Shown: one piece after another, positions 26,248 through 35,606 of the stretch
How the letters are laid out: each line of letters starts with the position of its first letter
How positions within the stretch are numbered: the first letter of the stretch is position 1
Origin: G963422705 sp963422705
Lineage (GTDB): Bacteria > Poribacteria > WGA-4E > WGA-3G
Assembly: GCA_963422705.1 (NCBI GenBank)
Contig: OY730443.1
Span: 2,480,001-2,544,000 of the forward strand
Length of the DNA stretch: 64,000 nucleotides
Direction of reading: 5' to 3'
The notes under the pieces: generated by a model
What the model was told of the DNA's origin: nothing
Databases searched by the model: none
What the model saw: only the letters and a program-made list of their open reading frames with translations
Made by a program: the position numbers and the translations under genes

Positions 26248-27330
26248 ATGGAACCGCTTCATTTCAACTTCAGAGATATTTTTAGAACTATCCGCTACGG
26301 CTTCAGTGGTAGGAAAATCGCGGTGCACTTCATTGGGCTGGCGTCCGCGTATCTAATTTACGAAGTCCTGGTATATCTGAGTCTCTTTATCTTCGACGGG
26401 CCGACTGTCCACACGTTTTGGAAGACGCATGGGCTCTTACCTGTTTCCCCATTCGCCCGCGAAGAGGGCTTGAGTCATTTCACCCGCTGGAGTATGTGGA
26501 TAGGAGGCGCCAGTTTCGCCGGTATCTTTTTTCTCGCAAGTACCATTGCCTCCAAAATTACGATTGAACAACTCCGGGGGGACTTTTTCTTTTCAATAGG
26601 CGATGCGATAAAATTTCTGAAACTGCGCTGGAAAACCGTTTTTGGGGTGTTCATGGGGTTGCTACTCATCCTATCTTTTTTCGCGTTAATCCCGTTGAGT
26701 ATCGCCGCCCTCGGGCAGCTACCGGGGTTCGGCAAACCTATTCTAGTGTTTGCATCGCTGTTCGCCCCTATCAGCATTTTTCTCGGACTTCTGATGTCTT
26801 TCATAGCCGTCGTTTTCATCATAAGCTTATTCTTCGTGCCGGCTGTTGTCGCCACAACGGGAGCAGATGCGTTTGAAACAATTTACCAACAGTTCGCCAT
26901 CGCTTGGAATCAACCCTGGCGGATAGTAGGTTATGAACTCTTGCTCTTCGCCACCAAACTTATCCTCGTGCCAAGTTGGGCACTGTTCTGTGTCGGCAGC
27001 GTTTTTATTCCCATGCTGCCGTTCCGTTATCTGTATCCAATAGAAACAAGACACCTCATACACTACGCAAACAAATGGCTCGGTGGGGAAACACTACAGG
27101 CGCTTTGGCAATTTATCTTCTCAACAAGCGTAGATATATCGGAAAGAATTGTTAGTTTTTGGACGTTCGTCTCTGCAGTCTTTTTCACAATCACAGTTAT
27201 CGTCACTGTGTTCCTAATTCTCGCTTATCTCTTTTCAATCGCTTCTGCAGGAAATACGGTGATTTATACAATTCTACGTAAACAGATTGATGGACAAAAT
27301 CTCTTACAGACGGAAAAGACACAATTATGA
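26248..27330 (+). CDS. Integral membrane protein of unknown function
   Basis: 360 aa with about six strongly hydrophobic segments (near residues 27-52, 88-107, 130-155, 165-205, 235-258 and 300-332). The segment DAFETIYQQFAIAWNQPWRIVGYEL looks like an amphipathic loop resembling the glycerophosphodiester phosphodiesterase-membrane/DUF4013-like class, but I cannot assign a family. It is expressed from its own promoter and followed by secA after a gap of about 125 nt. No catalytic motif is visible. Confidence 0.75.
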   Translation: MEPLHFNFRDIFRTIRYGFSGRKIAVHFIGLASAYLIYEVLVYLSLFIFDGPTVHTFWKTHGLLPVSPFAREEGLSHFTRWSMWIGGASFAGIFFLASTIASKITIEQLRGDFFFSIGDAIKFLKLRWKTVFGVFMGLLLILSFFALIPLSIAALGQLPGFGKPILVFASLFAPISIFLGLLMSFIAVVFIISLFFVPAVVATTGADAFETIYQQFAIAWNQPWRIVGYELLLFATKLILVPSWALFCVGSVFIPMLPFRYLYPIETRHLIHYANKWLGGETLQALWQFIFSTSVDISERIVSFWTFVSAVFFTITVIVTVFLILAYLFSIASAGNTVIYTILRKQIDGQNLLQTEKTQL

Positions 27331-27455
27331 ATTAACTTGCTAACGTGATAGAATACCAAACCAGCTCCTAACGCCCAGATAAGGTGTCTCTATCGAAGCG
27401 GACAACCCCAATTTCACGCGAAGAGCCAGCGTATTTGAGAACAAGGACAAAAGAC

Positions 27456-30161
27456 ATGATACAAAAAATGTTAACTAAGGTGTTTGGGAATAAAGAAGAG
27501 CGGGATGTTAAACGTTTCCGCTCACTCGTTGAAGCGATTAACGCGCGTGAACCCGAAATGAAGCGAATTACAGACGGGCAACTTCAATCCAAAACGCCGC
27601 AATTCCGCCGGCAATTGGATGCCGGGGCATCACTTGATGAGCTCTTACCGGAGACGTTCGCCGTGGTACGAGAGGCAGCGTTCCGAACTTTGAAACAACG
27701 GCACTATGATGTCCAACTTATGGGCGGAATTGCGCTACATCAAGGGAATATCGCCGAAATGCGGACAGGAGAAGGGAAAACCTTAACTTCCACCCTTGCC
27801 GTTTATCTCAACGCCCTAGCAGGTAACGGCGTACATCTCGCTACCGTTAATGATTATCTCGCTCGCAGAGACGCGGAATGGATGGGGAAAATTTACAATT
27901 TCCTCGGACTTTCTGTCGGGCTTACCCTAAGCCTCATGCCACATGAACAAAAAAGACTTGGATACAAGGCAGACATCACCTACGGCGTACACAGCGAATT
28001 CGGATTTGATTATCTCTGGGATAACAAAGCCTTATCCTTAGATACAAAAGTACAACGCGGGCACACATATTGCATACTTGACGAAGTCGATAGTATACTC
28101 ATTGATGAAGCGCGAACACCCCTCATTATCTCTGAGCCCTCCGGTGAACCCCCCGAACTCTATAAACAAATCAATAGTGTCGTCGCAACGCTAAACGCCG
28201 AACTCCACTTCAAAATCGACAAAAAAGGCAAAGCACGCGGCAGTGTTACACTGACAGATGAGGGGGTAGAAGAAGTACAACGACGACTGGGACTTGACAA
28301 TCTCTATGAACATACCAACATTGCCCTGGTTCACCACGTGAACCAGTCACTGACTGCACATCAGCTCTACAAACGTGATGTCGATTATCTTGTTGAAAAT
28401 GGAGAAGTGTACCTCGTTGACGAATTCACCGGTAGAAAGCAAATCGGCAGGCGACTCAGTGAAGGGCTACATCAAGCAATCGAAGCAAAAGAACGCGTGA
28501 AGGTCGTCCAAGAGAGCCAAACAGGGGCTAAAATTACCTATCAGAATTACTTTCGCATGTATGATAAACTCGCCGGAATGACAGGTACTGCCGCAACCGA
28601 GGCAAACGAATTCGCCCACATTTACAGTTTGGATGTCGTCGTCATCCCAACAAATGAACCGATGATTCGGGTTGATAATACCGACCAGATTTACCGGAGT
28701 GAAAACGCAAAGTACAACGCAGTTCTGAACGATATTATTGAACAATACGAAAAAGGCAGGCCCATTCTCGTCGGTACAATTTCAATCGAAAACTCTGAGA
28801 AATTGAGCAAAATGCTCAAAGCCAAACGGCGCGACATCAAGCATCAAATCTTGAACGCCAAGGAACACACCCGGGAAGCCGATATTATCGCCCAAGCCGG
28901 TGTCCCCGGTACCGTCACTATCGCAACCAACATGGCGGGCCGAGGGGTAGATATCCTTCTCGGTGGCAATCCGGAAGTCCTCGCCACTGAAATGATGCGC
29001 AAAAAGGGCGCGAAATCAACCGATTTGTCACCACAATCAGAGCAATTCCAATCCGCATTTACGGAAGCAAAAAAGATTTGCGACGCAGCCCGAGAAAAAG
29101 TCCTCGCCGCAGGCGGCTTACACATCATTGGTACTGAACGACACGAATCACGCCGAATTGATAACCAGCTCCGGGGACGCGCCGGCAGGCAAGGCGACGC
29201 AGGCTCCTCCAGATTTTACCTCTCCCTTGAAGATGAACTCATGCGGAAATTTGGCTCCGAACGATTACAGGGACTTATGACACGCGTCGGAATGGAAGAA
29301 GACATACCGCTCGAACACCCTTGGGTTACAAAATCTATTGAGAAAGCACAGACCCGGGTTGAGCAAATGAACTTTGAAATTCGCAAGAATCTTCTTAAAT
29401 TTGACGATGTCATGGATTCCCAGCGCGACACCATCTACACCTTACGCGATACCGTACTCAGCGGCGATGATTTGAAAAAAACAATTTGGGCCATGATTGG
29501 GAGAACACTCACAGACGCTATTGACAACCACCTTTCCGAAAACGGAAGAAAAACGATAGAAAATCCAGATAGATTCTCAGAATGGTTAAGCAATACCTTC
29601 CCCATTAAACCGAGCTGGAAAAAACCATTAGAACAAATGGAAACAGACGAAATTCAGGATGAAGTACTCAACATGCTGCAAAGAACTTATCAAGAGCGAG
29701 AAGAAAACATGGGCGCAGAAACTATGCGACTTCTTGAACGCTTACTCCTCTTGGATAGAATTGATAGTCACTGGAAAGAGCATCTTTACAATATTGATTA
29801 CATTGAAGAGGGCATCCGATTTGGGGCCGGATATGGGGGGAAAGACCCAATCGTTGTTTTCAAAAATGAAGCACTCGGCGTGTTTGAAAGCATGTACAAA
29901 CACATTGAGGAAGAAGTCAGCGAATTCATCTACAAATCCCGGCTGAACACCGAAGCACCACGCCGCTCAAGGACACGACGAACCGGTGAAAGAACACGCA
30001 GACGCACATCTCGACGAACACGACACACAAACGGAAGTGCTACACAAGATTCAGCCGAATTTGCATCAAAACAAGCAATGGGAACTACACCTAAGGTGGG
30101 AAGAAACACACCCTGCCCTTGCGGAAGTGGAAAGAAATACAAAAGATGCCACGGACAGTAA
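27456..30161 (+). CDS. secA: Preprotein translocase ATPase SecA
   Basis: 901 aa from ATG 27456, which has AAGG 9 nt upstream; a GTG at 27384 would add 24 atypical residues. Walker A GEGKT has K108 and the DEVD box begins at D209 (DEVDSILIDEARTPLIIS). The helicase part includes TNMAGRGVDILLGGNPE and HESRRIDNQLRGRAGRQGD. The C-terminal zinc motif, C887-x-C889-x8-C898-H899, binds SecB or lipids in other bacteria. SecA drives Sec-dependent export at the inner membrane. A basic Arg/Thr-rich linker of about 40 residues precedes the zinc motif. Confidence 0.98.
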   Translation: MIQKMLTKVFGNKEERDVKRFRSLVEAINAREPEMKRITDGQLQSKTPQFRRQLDAGASLDELLPETFAVVREAAFRTLKQRHYDVQLMGGIALHQGNIAEMRTGEGKTLTSTLAVYLNALAGNGVHLATVNDYLARRDAEWMGKIYNFLGLSVGLTLSLMPHEQKRLGYKADITYGVHSEFGFDYLWDNKALSLDTKVQRGHTYCILDEVDSILIDEARTPLIISEPSGEPPELYKQINSVVATLNAELHFKIDKKGKARGSVTLTDEGVEEVQRRLGLDNLYEHTNIALVHHVNQSLTAHQLYKRDVDYLVENGEVYLVDEFTGRKQIGRRLSEGLHQAIEAKERVKVVQESQTGAKITYQNYFRMYDKLAGMTGTAATEANEFAHIYSLDVVVIPTNEPMIRVDNTDQIYRSENAKYNAVLNDIIEQYEKGRPILVGTISIENSEKLSKMLKAKRRDIKHQILNAKEHTREADIIAQAGVPGTVTIATNMAGRGVDILLGGNPEVLATEMMRKKGAKSTDLSPQSEQFQSAFTEAKKICDAAREKVLAAGGLHIIGTERHESRRIDNQLRGRAGRQGDAGSSRFYLSLEDELMRKFGSERLQGLMTRVGMEEDIPLEHPWVTKSIEKAQTRVEQMNFEIRKNLLKFDDVMDSQRDTIYTLRDTVLSGDDLKKTIWAMIGRTLTDAIDNHLSENGRKTIENPDRFSEWLSNTFPIKPSWKKPLEQMETDEIQDEVLNMLQRTYQEREENMGAETMRLLERLLLLDRIDSHWKEHLYNIDYIEEGIRFGAGYGGKDPIVVFKNEALGVFESMYKHIEEEVSEFIYKSRLNTEAPRRSRTRRTGERTRRRTSRRTRHTNGSATQDSAEFASKQAMGTTPKVGRNTPCPCGSGKKYKRCHGQ

Positions 30162-30240
30162 TTTGTCTATCATGCTGATATCCTCTCACTAGAGGCTTTT
30201 AACAAGCTCTCCGAAAATAAAAATAAGCAGGAGTTTACTG

Positions 30241-30438
30241 ATGAATTCTAACAACTCATACACTCAAACAAGTCTGTCGCAAACGTTACTTGAACTTCTC
30301 GCCTGTCCGGCGTGTAAAGGTGAGATAGAATACCTGGAAACTGATGAAAAACTCAGATGCTTAGGCGAATGTCAACGCCTGTATCCAATTCGAGACGGTA
30401 TTCCGGTGATGTTAATTGATGAGGCGGAACTACCGTAG
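30241..30438 (+). CDS. Trm112/UPF0434-like zinc protein
   Basis: 65 aa. The pattern LLELLACPACKGEIEYL, then LRCLGECQRLYPIRDGIPVML, matches the bacterial Trm112p-like (UPF0434/YcaR) family, with a CxxC pair and a second Cys pair (C and C five or so residues apart). In eukaryotes and archaea Trm112 activates methyltransferases; the bacterial role is unknown. AGGAG is 7 nt upstream of the ATG. It follows secA by 79 nt. Confidence 0.87.
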   Translation: MNSNNSYTQTSLSQTLLELLACPACKGEIEYLETDEKLRCLGECQRLYPIRDGIPVMLIDEAELP

Positions 30439-30614
30439 CACAAACCCGAAATCTTATCTTGACTCGTAGTGCCGACGCCGCAAATTGCGCGGTGGCATTC
30501 AGGACAAAAGCGTCTCTCGCTTGATTGAGCTTGGCCTCAAACACCGGCACATTTTGTTAAGTATACACATGAGAAGATGAGTTCACGCGATTAACAGCGT
30601 TACTAGCGCCCTAG

Positions 30615-31856
30615 ATGAAAATCCTATTTTTAAGCCTACGATGCCCGTATCCGCCACACCGCGGCGACAGGATTCGCTCCTATCACTTTATCAAGGAACT
30701 CTCGCGCCAGCACGAGGTAACACTCGTCTATTTTGCGGAATCAGAGGAGGACATTCAATCGGCGAAGTATCTTCAAAAATACTGTAAATGTGTTAAGTTT
30801 ATCCGTTTTCGCCGGTACCACGCGCTGATAAGTACCGCGGTTCGGAGCCTCTCACCGCGGCCGCTCCAAGTGCATTACTGGTATGCACCCGAGATGCAAC
30901 ATCAGATTAACGAGTTACTCCGGCAAAACCAGTTTGAGCTAATCCACGCGCAACTCTTTCGGATGGGACAATACGTCACAAATGTCGAAGGCATCGTGAA
31001 AGTGCTGGATTTGTGTGATTCCTTAGCACTTAATCTTAGCCGGCGCGCACCTTTAGATTGCACACCAAAACGTTTTTTGGTAAAACTGGAAGAAAAGCGC
31101 GTCCGCCGATATGAGGTTGAAATCATGAAGGCATTTGATTGCGGGACAGTGGTAGCTGATTTTGATAAGGACTATCTCCTTCAACAGGACAGCAACCTGA
31201 ATTTATCGGTTGTCCCAATGGGAGTTGATCTCGCCTATTTTCACCCCGAACCGACTTCAAGCAGTTTGGAAGAACCCCCGCATTCTTCGAACGAGACTCC
31301 TAAAGCCCCCATCCTGTTATTTACAGGAACTATGAACTATTTTCCAAACTCAGATGCCGTAGTTTATTTCTCGCAGGAGGTTTTCCCGCGAATCCAGGAA
31401 CACCATCCGGATACAACCTTCTACATAGTTGGCAAAAACCCGCCACAAAACGTGCAGCGGCTGGCCGCGAAACCTGGAATCATTATTACCGGCTATGTAC
31501 CAGATGTGCGAACCTATTTTAAAAAAGCATCGGTTTTTGTTTCGCCGCTGCGCGCCGGATCCGGAATACAAACAAAAAACCTGGAAGCGATGGCGATGGG
31601 CGTTCCTGTCGTGACTAGCTCCGTCGGCGCAACGGGCATGGCGATGGACATTAATCAACAAGAACTCCTGATTGCAGATACCCCGGAAACCTTCGCCAAA
31701 CACGTTATTCACCTCATAAATAATAGGCATTTGCGAGAAACCCTTGCCCTCGCTGGTAGAAAGCGGGTTGAAGTCTCTTATAGTTGGTGCGCGATTGGTG
31801 AAAACTTAGAAAACGTCTACGCCCAATGCCTAAAAAAAAGGAAGGAATATGGCTAA
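30615..31856 (+). CDS. Glycosyltransferase, group 1 (TIGR03087-like)
   Basis: 413 aa with a GT-B fold. It opens with MKILFLSLRCPYPPHRGDRIR and contains YFAESEED and VPMGVDLAYFHP. The C-terminal domain has PILLFTGTMNYFPNSDAVVYF, GYVPDVRTYFKKASVFVSPLRAGSG (binding of the nucleotide sugar) and NLEAMAMGVPVVTSS. The same sequence pattern is seen in transferases linked to PEP-CTERM/EpsH exopolysaccharide loci; I see no EpsH here. Its last 8 nt overlap the next gene. Probable role: adding sugar to an undecaprenyl-linked glycan. Confidence 0.88.
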   Translation: MKILFLSLRCPYPPHRGDRIRSYHFIKELSRQHEVTLVYFAESEEDIQSAKYLQKYCKCVKFIRFRRYHALISTAVRSLSPRPLQVHYWYAPEMQHQINELLRQNQFELIHAQLFRMGQYVTNVEGIVKVLDLCDSLALNLSRRAPLDCTPKRFLVKLEEKRVRRYEVEIMKAFDCGTVVADFDKDYLLQQDSNLNLSVVPMGVDLAYFHPEPTSSSLEEPPHSSNETPKAPILLFTGTMNYFPNSDAVVYFSQEVFPRIQEHHPDTTFYIVGKNPPQNVQRLAAKPGIIITGYVPDVRTYFKKASVFVSPLRAGSGIQTKNLEAMAMGVPVVTSSVGATGMAMDINQQELLIADTPETFAKHVIHLINNRHLRETLALAGRKRVEVSYSWCAIGENLENVYAQCLKKRKEYG

Positions 31857-33942
31857 ACCTGAAAAAAAATGGCGCTCTTCAATTGTTATCGATGTGATTC
31901 TCGTTAACTTAGCATTTCTATTTTCCTGTTATACCTGCAGCCAATTGGACTTTAACCTAATTGAAAGCCTGCCATTTATGGGCGAATTACAAAATGGACA
32001 AGTAGCTCCCGGGCTCTCACAGCTGGTTCCAATTTTCCTTTCTGGGGTATCACCTTACCAGTCCTATTTCACAATCACCGCGGTTGTGACGTTAGTTCGC
32101 ATTAGTTTGCTGCTTAGTTTTAATCTCTATAAACCCATGTGGCAATATGCCGATATTCGAGAGTTTCGTGCCTTAACGGGCTCAATCGCGTTGGCGACGT
32201 TAATCCTCGTCGCGTTAGCCTCACACCTAAAACTTCCTTGGGTACCTTTTTTAATTGATGGGCTCTATAACTTCGCATTTTTCTTCTGGTTCCGTTCTTG
32301 TATCACAACTAAAAGGAATTCTGGCTCCTTCATCCACTTCTTAAAGAAGAAGATGAATAACCAACACCGTTTCCGAAACAAAGCACAGCCGCCGATACCA
32401 TCATACAAAAAAGTCCTCATTGTCGGTGCGGGTGAAACAGGCATCGGCGTGCTACGCACGCTCAGAAACCATCCCGAAAAAGGGTACCTTCCAATCGGGT
32501 TCATTGACGATGACAGCCGCAAGGTTGGAAACAGTATCTCCGGTTTGGAAGTCCTTGGCACTACCCGGGACTTGACATACATTGCCCGGAAGCGTGAAAT
32601 TGAAGAAATTGTCATTGCCATCCCTTCAGCACCGGGCGGAAAGATTCGAGATATTATCCTGCAATGCGAATACCGGGGTTGCCAATTCAAGATTGTACCC
32701 AACATTCACGCCATTCTTGAAGGACGTGCGAGTGTTAGCCACATCCGGGAAGTCCGGTTTGAAGATCTCCTGAACCGTTCCACCTCACAAATAGAACTCG
32801 CCGAAGTCTCAAAATATCTCTCCGGGAAACGCGTGATGGTAACAGGGGCGGGTGGCTCAATCGGCTCAGAACTCTGTCGTCAAGTCGCAAAGCTCAATCC
32901 AGAGTTGTTGATTCTCTTCGGACGTGGGGAAAACAGCCTCTACCACACAGATATAGAACTTCGCGAGTCTAAGCCAGCACTTAATCGAGCCGTCATTGTC
33001 GGCGATATCCGGGATAACGCCAAAGTCAATAAAATTATCCAAAAGTACAAGCCACACATCATCTTCCACGCCGCCGCCCATAAACATGTCAAATTCATGG
33101 AAAATCACCCGGATGAAGCAGTCAAGAATAACATTCTCGGCACACAAAATCTCATCGAAGCCGCCATAGAACACCACGTACAAGCGTTTATTCTCGTCTC
33201 CTCAGATAAAGCCGTGAACCCCACAAGTGTCTACGGTGCCTCTAAACGCGTAACCGAAAAATTAATTCAGTGTAAGGCCCGGCGCAACGGAACACGGTTT
33301 ATTGCAGTCAGATTCGGCAACGTTATCGGCAGCCGAGCAAGCGTGCTCCCCAATTTTAAACGGCAAATCGCCAAAGGCGGCCCTGTTACCGTAACACATC
33401 GCGAAGCAACTCGCTACTTCATGACTATCCCTGAAGCGGTGCAACTCCTCATCCAAGCAGGGGCAATGGGGAATGGTGGTGAAATTTTGATGTTAGATAT
33501 GGGCGAACCCATTAAAATTCTGCACCTCGCGCAAGAACTCATACGACTCTCAGGACTTGAAGTTGATAGAGACATCAGAATCGAGTTCACCGGACTAAAA
33601 CCAGGGGAAAAACTATATGAAGAACTCCTAACCCCACAGGAAGGTGTTACCGCGACAAAACACCAACGCATTTTCGTCGCACAACTCGAAAAAATTGAGG
33701 AACGTCAATTGCTATCACAGATTGAGGAACTCACACAACTCGCCGATGCGCTAGATGCAGAAGGAATTGTTGCCAAATTTCAAGAACTCGTTCCAACATA
33801 TGAGCCCAACCGGGTGTTCTCCGCGGATAGCGATGCAAACGATACCCATCGTACCACTGCAAAACCCGATATCGTTCGCTTCCCAACGGAAATAGAAACG
33901 GAGGAGAATGAAGCTTTGTTGATAAATCGAAATCTCCGCTGA
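31849..33942 (+). CDS. Membrane-bound nucleotide-sugar epimerase/dehydratase (CapD/WbpM/FlaA1 type)
   Basis: 697 aa. About four TM segments occupy the first 150 residues. A CoA-binding-like Rossmann domain has GAGETG near 193-198. The catalytic SDR domain has TGAGGSIGSELCRQ from about 332, then HAAAHKHVKFMENHPDEA, SSDKAVNPTSVYGASKR and the MLDMGEPIKILHLA signature of the family. Such enzymes convert UDP-GlcNAc to 4-keto-6-deoxy sugars (4,6-dehydratase), or epimerise it. The start overlaps the glycosyltransferase by 8 nt and the end overlaps the next gene by 1 nt, so the three are translated together. Confidence 0.93.
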   Translation: MAKPEKKWRSSIVIDVILVNLAFLFSCYTCSQLDFNLIESLPFMGELQNGQVAPGLSQLVPIFLSGVSPYQSYFTITAVVTLVRISLLLSFNLYKPMWQYADIREFRALTGSIALATLILVALASHLKLPWVPFLIDGLYNFAFFFWFRSCITTKRNSGSFIHFLKKKMNNQHRFRNKAQPPIPSYKKVLIVGAGETGIGVLRTLRNHPEKGYLPIGFIDDDSRKVGNSISGLEVLGTTRDLTYIARKREIEEIVIAIPSAPGGKIRDIILQCEYRGCQFKIVPNIHAILEGRASVSHIREVRFEDLLNRSTSQIELAEVSKYLSGKRVMVTGAGGSIGSELCRQVAKLNPELLILFGRGENSLYHTDIELRESKPALNRAVIVGDIRDNAKVNKIIQKYKPHIIFHAAAHKHVKFMENHPDEAVKNNILGTQNLIEAAIEHHVQAFILVSSDKAVNPTSVYGASKRVTEKLIQCKARRNGTRFIAVRFGNVIGSRASVLPNFKRQIAKGGPVTVTHREATRYFMTIPEAVQLLIQAGAMGNGGEILMLDMGEPIKILHLAQELIRLSGLEVDRDIRIEFTGLKPGEKLYEELLTPQEGVTATKHQRIFVAQLEKIEERQLLSQIEELTQLADALDAEGIVAKFQELVPTYEPNRVFSADSDANDTHRTTAKPDIVRFPTEIETEENEALLINRNLR

Positions 33943-34721
33943 TGTCGTGCAAGCACAAGCCGGGGCAACGGAGGATGTTTATAGGAAACGCTCACACTCA
34001 GATAGCCTTATCGTTAACGGAGACAAAAATTGCAATGCAGAAATTAAGCACGAAGCCTCACTCGAGTGACGGCACACGCCTCACCGGCGGACTATCCAAG
34101 AAACAGCAAAATGACTTAAAGCGGACGTTTGACTTCGTCTTGGCAATAGTAGGTTTAGTGCTTCTGTCACCCCTCTTTTTGGTTGGAAGCGTTCTCGCCA
34201 AGTTGCAATCCACTGGCCCCGTGTTTTACAAAGGGAAAAGAGTCGGGAAAAACGAAGTCATTTTTGAGATGTATAAATTTAGAACGATGGTTGTCAATGC
34301 AGACAAAATCGGGCGCGACTTGACAACCTTTCAGGATTCGCGCATTACACCTATCGGGCGGTTTTTGAGGGCGAACAAGTTAGATGAACTACCGAACTTA
34401 ATAAACGTCGTGAAAGGTGAGATGAGTCTGATTGGCCCCCGCCCGGAAGCTCCTACCTACGTTCAATACTACACTGAAACACAAAAACAGGTTCTTCAAG
34501 TGAGACCGGGGATGACAGGGCCATCGCAGCTTGAAAACCGACATGAGGAACAGAAACTCAAGGCACGAGCGAACCCAGAAGATTACTATATAACCGAACT
34601 CATGCCAAAGAAACTTGCCATGGACATTCACTATGTCGCAACCCAAAGTTTTGCCGCAGATTTCGGTTGGCTGTTTAAAACCATTTGGGTAGTTATCTTT
34701 CCACAAAAAAATAGAAACTGA
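33942..34721 (+). CDS. Undecaprenyl-phosphate sugar phosphotransferase (bacterial sugar transferase)
   Basis: 259 aa if ATG 33942 (sharing its A with the previous TGA) is used. ATG 34035 would give 228 aa and may be the real start, since the first 31 residues look arbitrary. The domain begins LKRTFDFVLAIVGLVLLSPLF (single re-entrant TM) and has STGPVFYKGKRVGKNEVIFEMYKFRTM, LDELPNLINVVKGEMSLIGPRPE and VRPGMTGPSQ, all hallmarks of PglC/WcaJ-type monotopic phosphoglycosyl transferases. It starts glycan synthesis by moving sugar-1-phosphate to undecaprenyl phosphate. Third gene of the glycan set. Confidence 0.92.
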   Translation: MSCKHKPGQRRMFIGNAHTQIALSLTETKIAMQKLSTKPHSSDGTRLTGGLSKKQQNDLKRTFDFVLAIVGLVLLSPLFLVGSVLAKLQSTGPVFYKGKRVGKNEVIFEMYKFRTMVVNADKIGRDLTTFQDSRITPIGRFLRANKLDELPNLINVVKGEMSLIGPRPEAPTYVQYYTETQKQVLQVRPGMTGPSQLENRHEEQKLKARANPEDYYITELMPKKLAMDIHYVATQSFAADFGWLFKTIWVVIFPQKNRN

Positions 34722-34728
34722 GGCATAC

Positions 34729-35595
34729 ATGAAAAATAAGCGAGCACTCATCATCTTAGGTATTATCATCGGACTGTTTTTCCTAACTGTTGTTCTCAAT
34801 TTGATGCGTAGCGGCACGACAATCGGCGAAAAAGTTGCTGTTATAGACATTGCGGGCATCATCTCTCAATCAGAGCCAACCATTAAACTGATTCACGCCT
34901 ACCGCGATGATGCAAGCATTAAGGCAATTGTTGTCAGAATTGATACGCCCGGCGGCAGCGTTGCCCCGGTTCAAGAAATTTATAGCGAATTGAAAAAGAT
35001 AGATAAACCCCTAGTTGCTTCACTAGGTGGCACCGCCGCATCCGGGGGCTATTATCTCGCTTGCGCAACCGACACAATTATCGCAAATCCTGGCACATTA
35101 ACCGGGAGTATTGGTGTTATCATGCAGTTTACGCGCATAGAAGACTTATACAGCAAAATCGGATTAGAACAGCAAGTCATTAAAAGCGGAAAATTTAAGG
35201 ATCAAGGTTCACCCTTTCGAGAATTGACTGAAGAAGAACGCGTAATTCTGCAAGAAACTGTTGACAATGTTCACGAACAATTTGTCGACACAGTTTTTAA
35301 GGCAAGAGAACCCCATTTAACGCGCAGCTTAGTCGAAGAACTTGCAGATGGACGAATTCTTTCCGGGAAACAAGCATTGGATTTTAAACTACTGGACAAA
35401 CTCGGAAATCTTCCTGAAGCCATCGAATTTGCAGGAGAACTTGCGAACATTGAAGGGAGCCCGAAGGTTGTGCGGAAAAAGAAAAAAGCGTCGTTACTAG
35501 AACAACTATTAGGTATCAACATGAGCCCACAACTAGGTGAAATGTTCGGAGGCGCCACGCCCACTTTTCGATATGAGCTGAACCTCCGACACTAG
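34729..35595 (+). CDS. sppA: Signal peptide peptidase SppA-type protease
   Basis: 288 aa: the short, single-domain form. One N-terminal TM helix (residues 6-26). The catalytic dyad is Ser105 in GTAASGGYY and Lys157 in KSGKFKDQG, matching the Bacillus-type SppA. RIDTPGGSVAPVQEIY gives the ClpP-like fold. It cleaves remnant signal peptides in the membrane after export. It sits 7 nt after the sugar transferase, 11 nt before the polynucleotide kinase gene, and in the same operon as exported-glycan genes. Confidence 0.93.
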   Translation: MKNKRALIILGIIIGLFFLTVVLNLMRSGTTIGEKVAVIDIAGIISQSEPTIKLIHAYRDDASIKAIVVRIDTPGGSVAPVQEIYSELKKIDKPLVASLGGTAASGGYYLACATDTIIANPGTLTGSIGVIMQFTRIEDLYSKIGLEQQVIKSGKFKDQGSPFRELTEEERVILQETVDNVHEQFVDTVFKAREPHLTRSLVEELADGRILSGKQALDFKLLDKLGNLPEAIEFAGELANIEGSPKVVRKKKKASLLEQLLGINMSPQLGEMFGGATPTFRYELNLRH

Positions 35596-35606
35596 CGGAC
35601 TGCCAG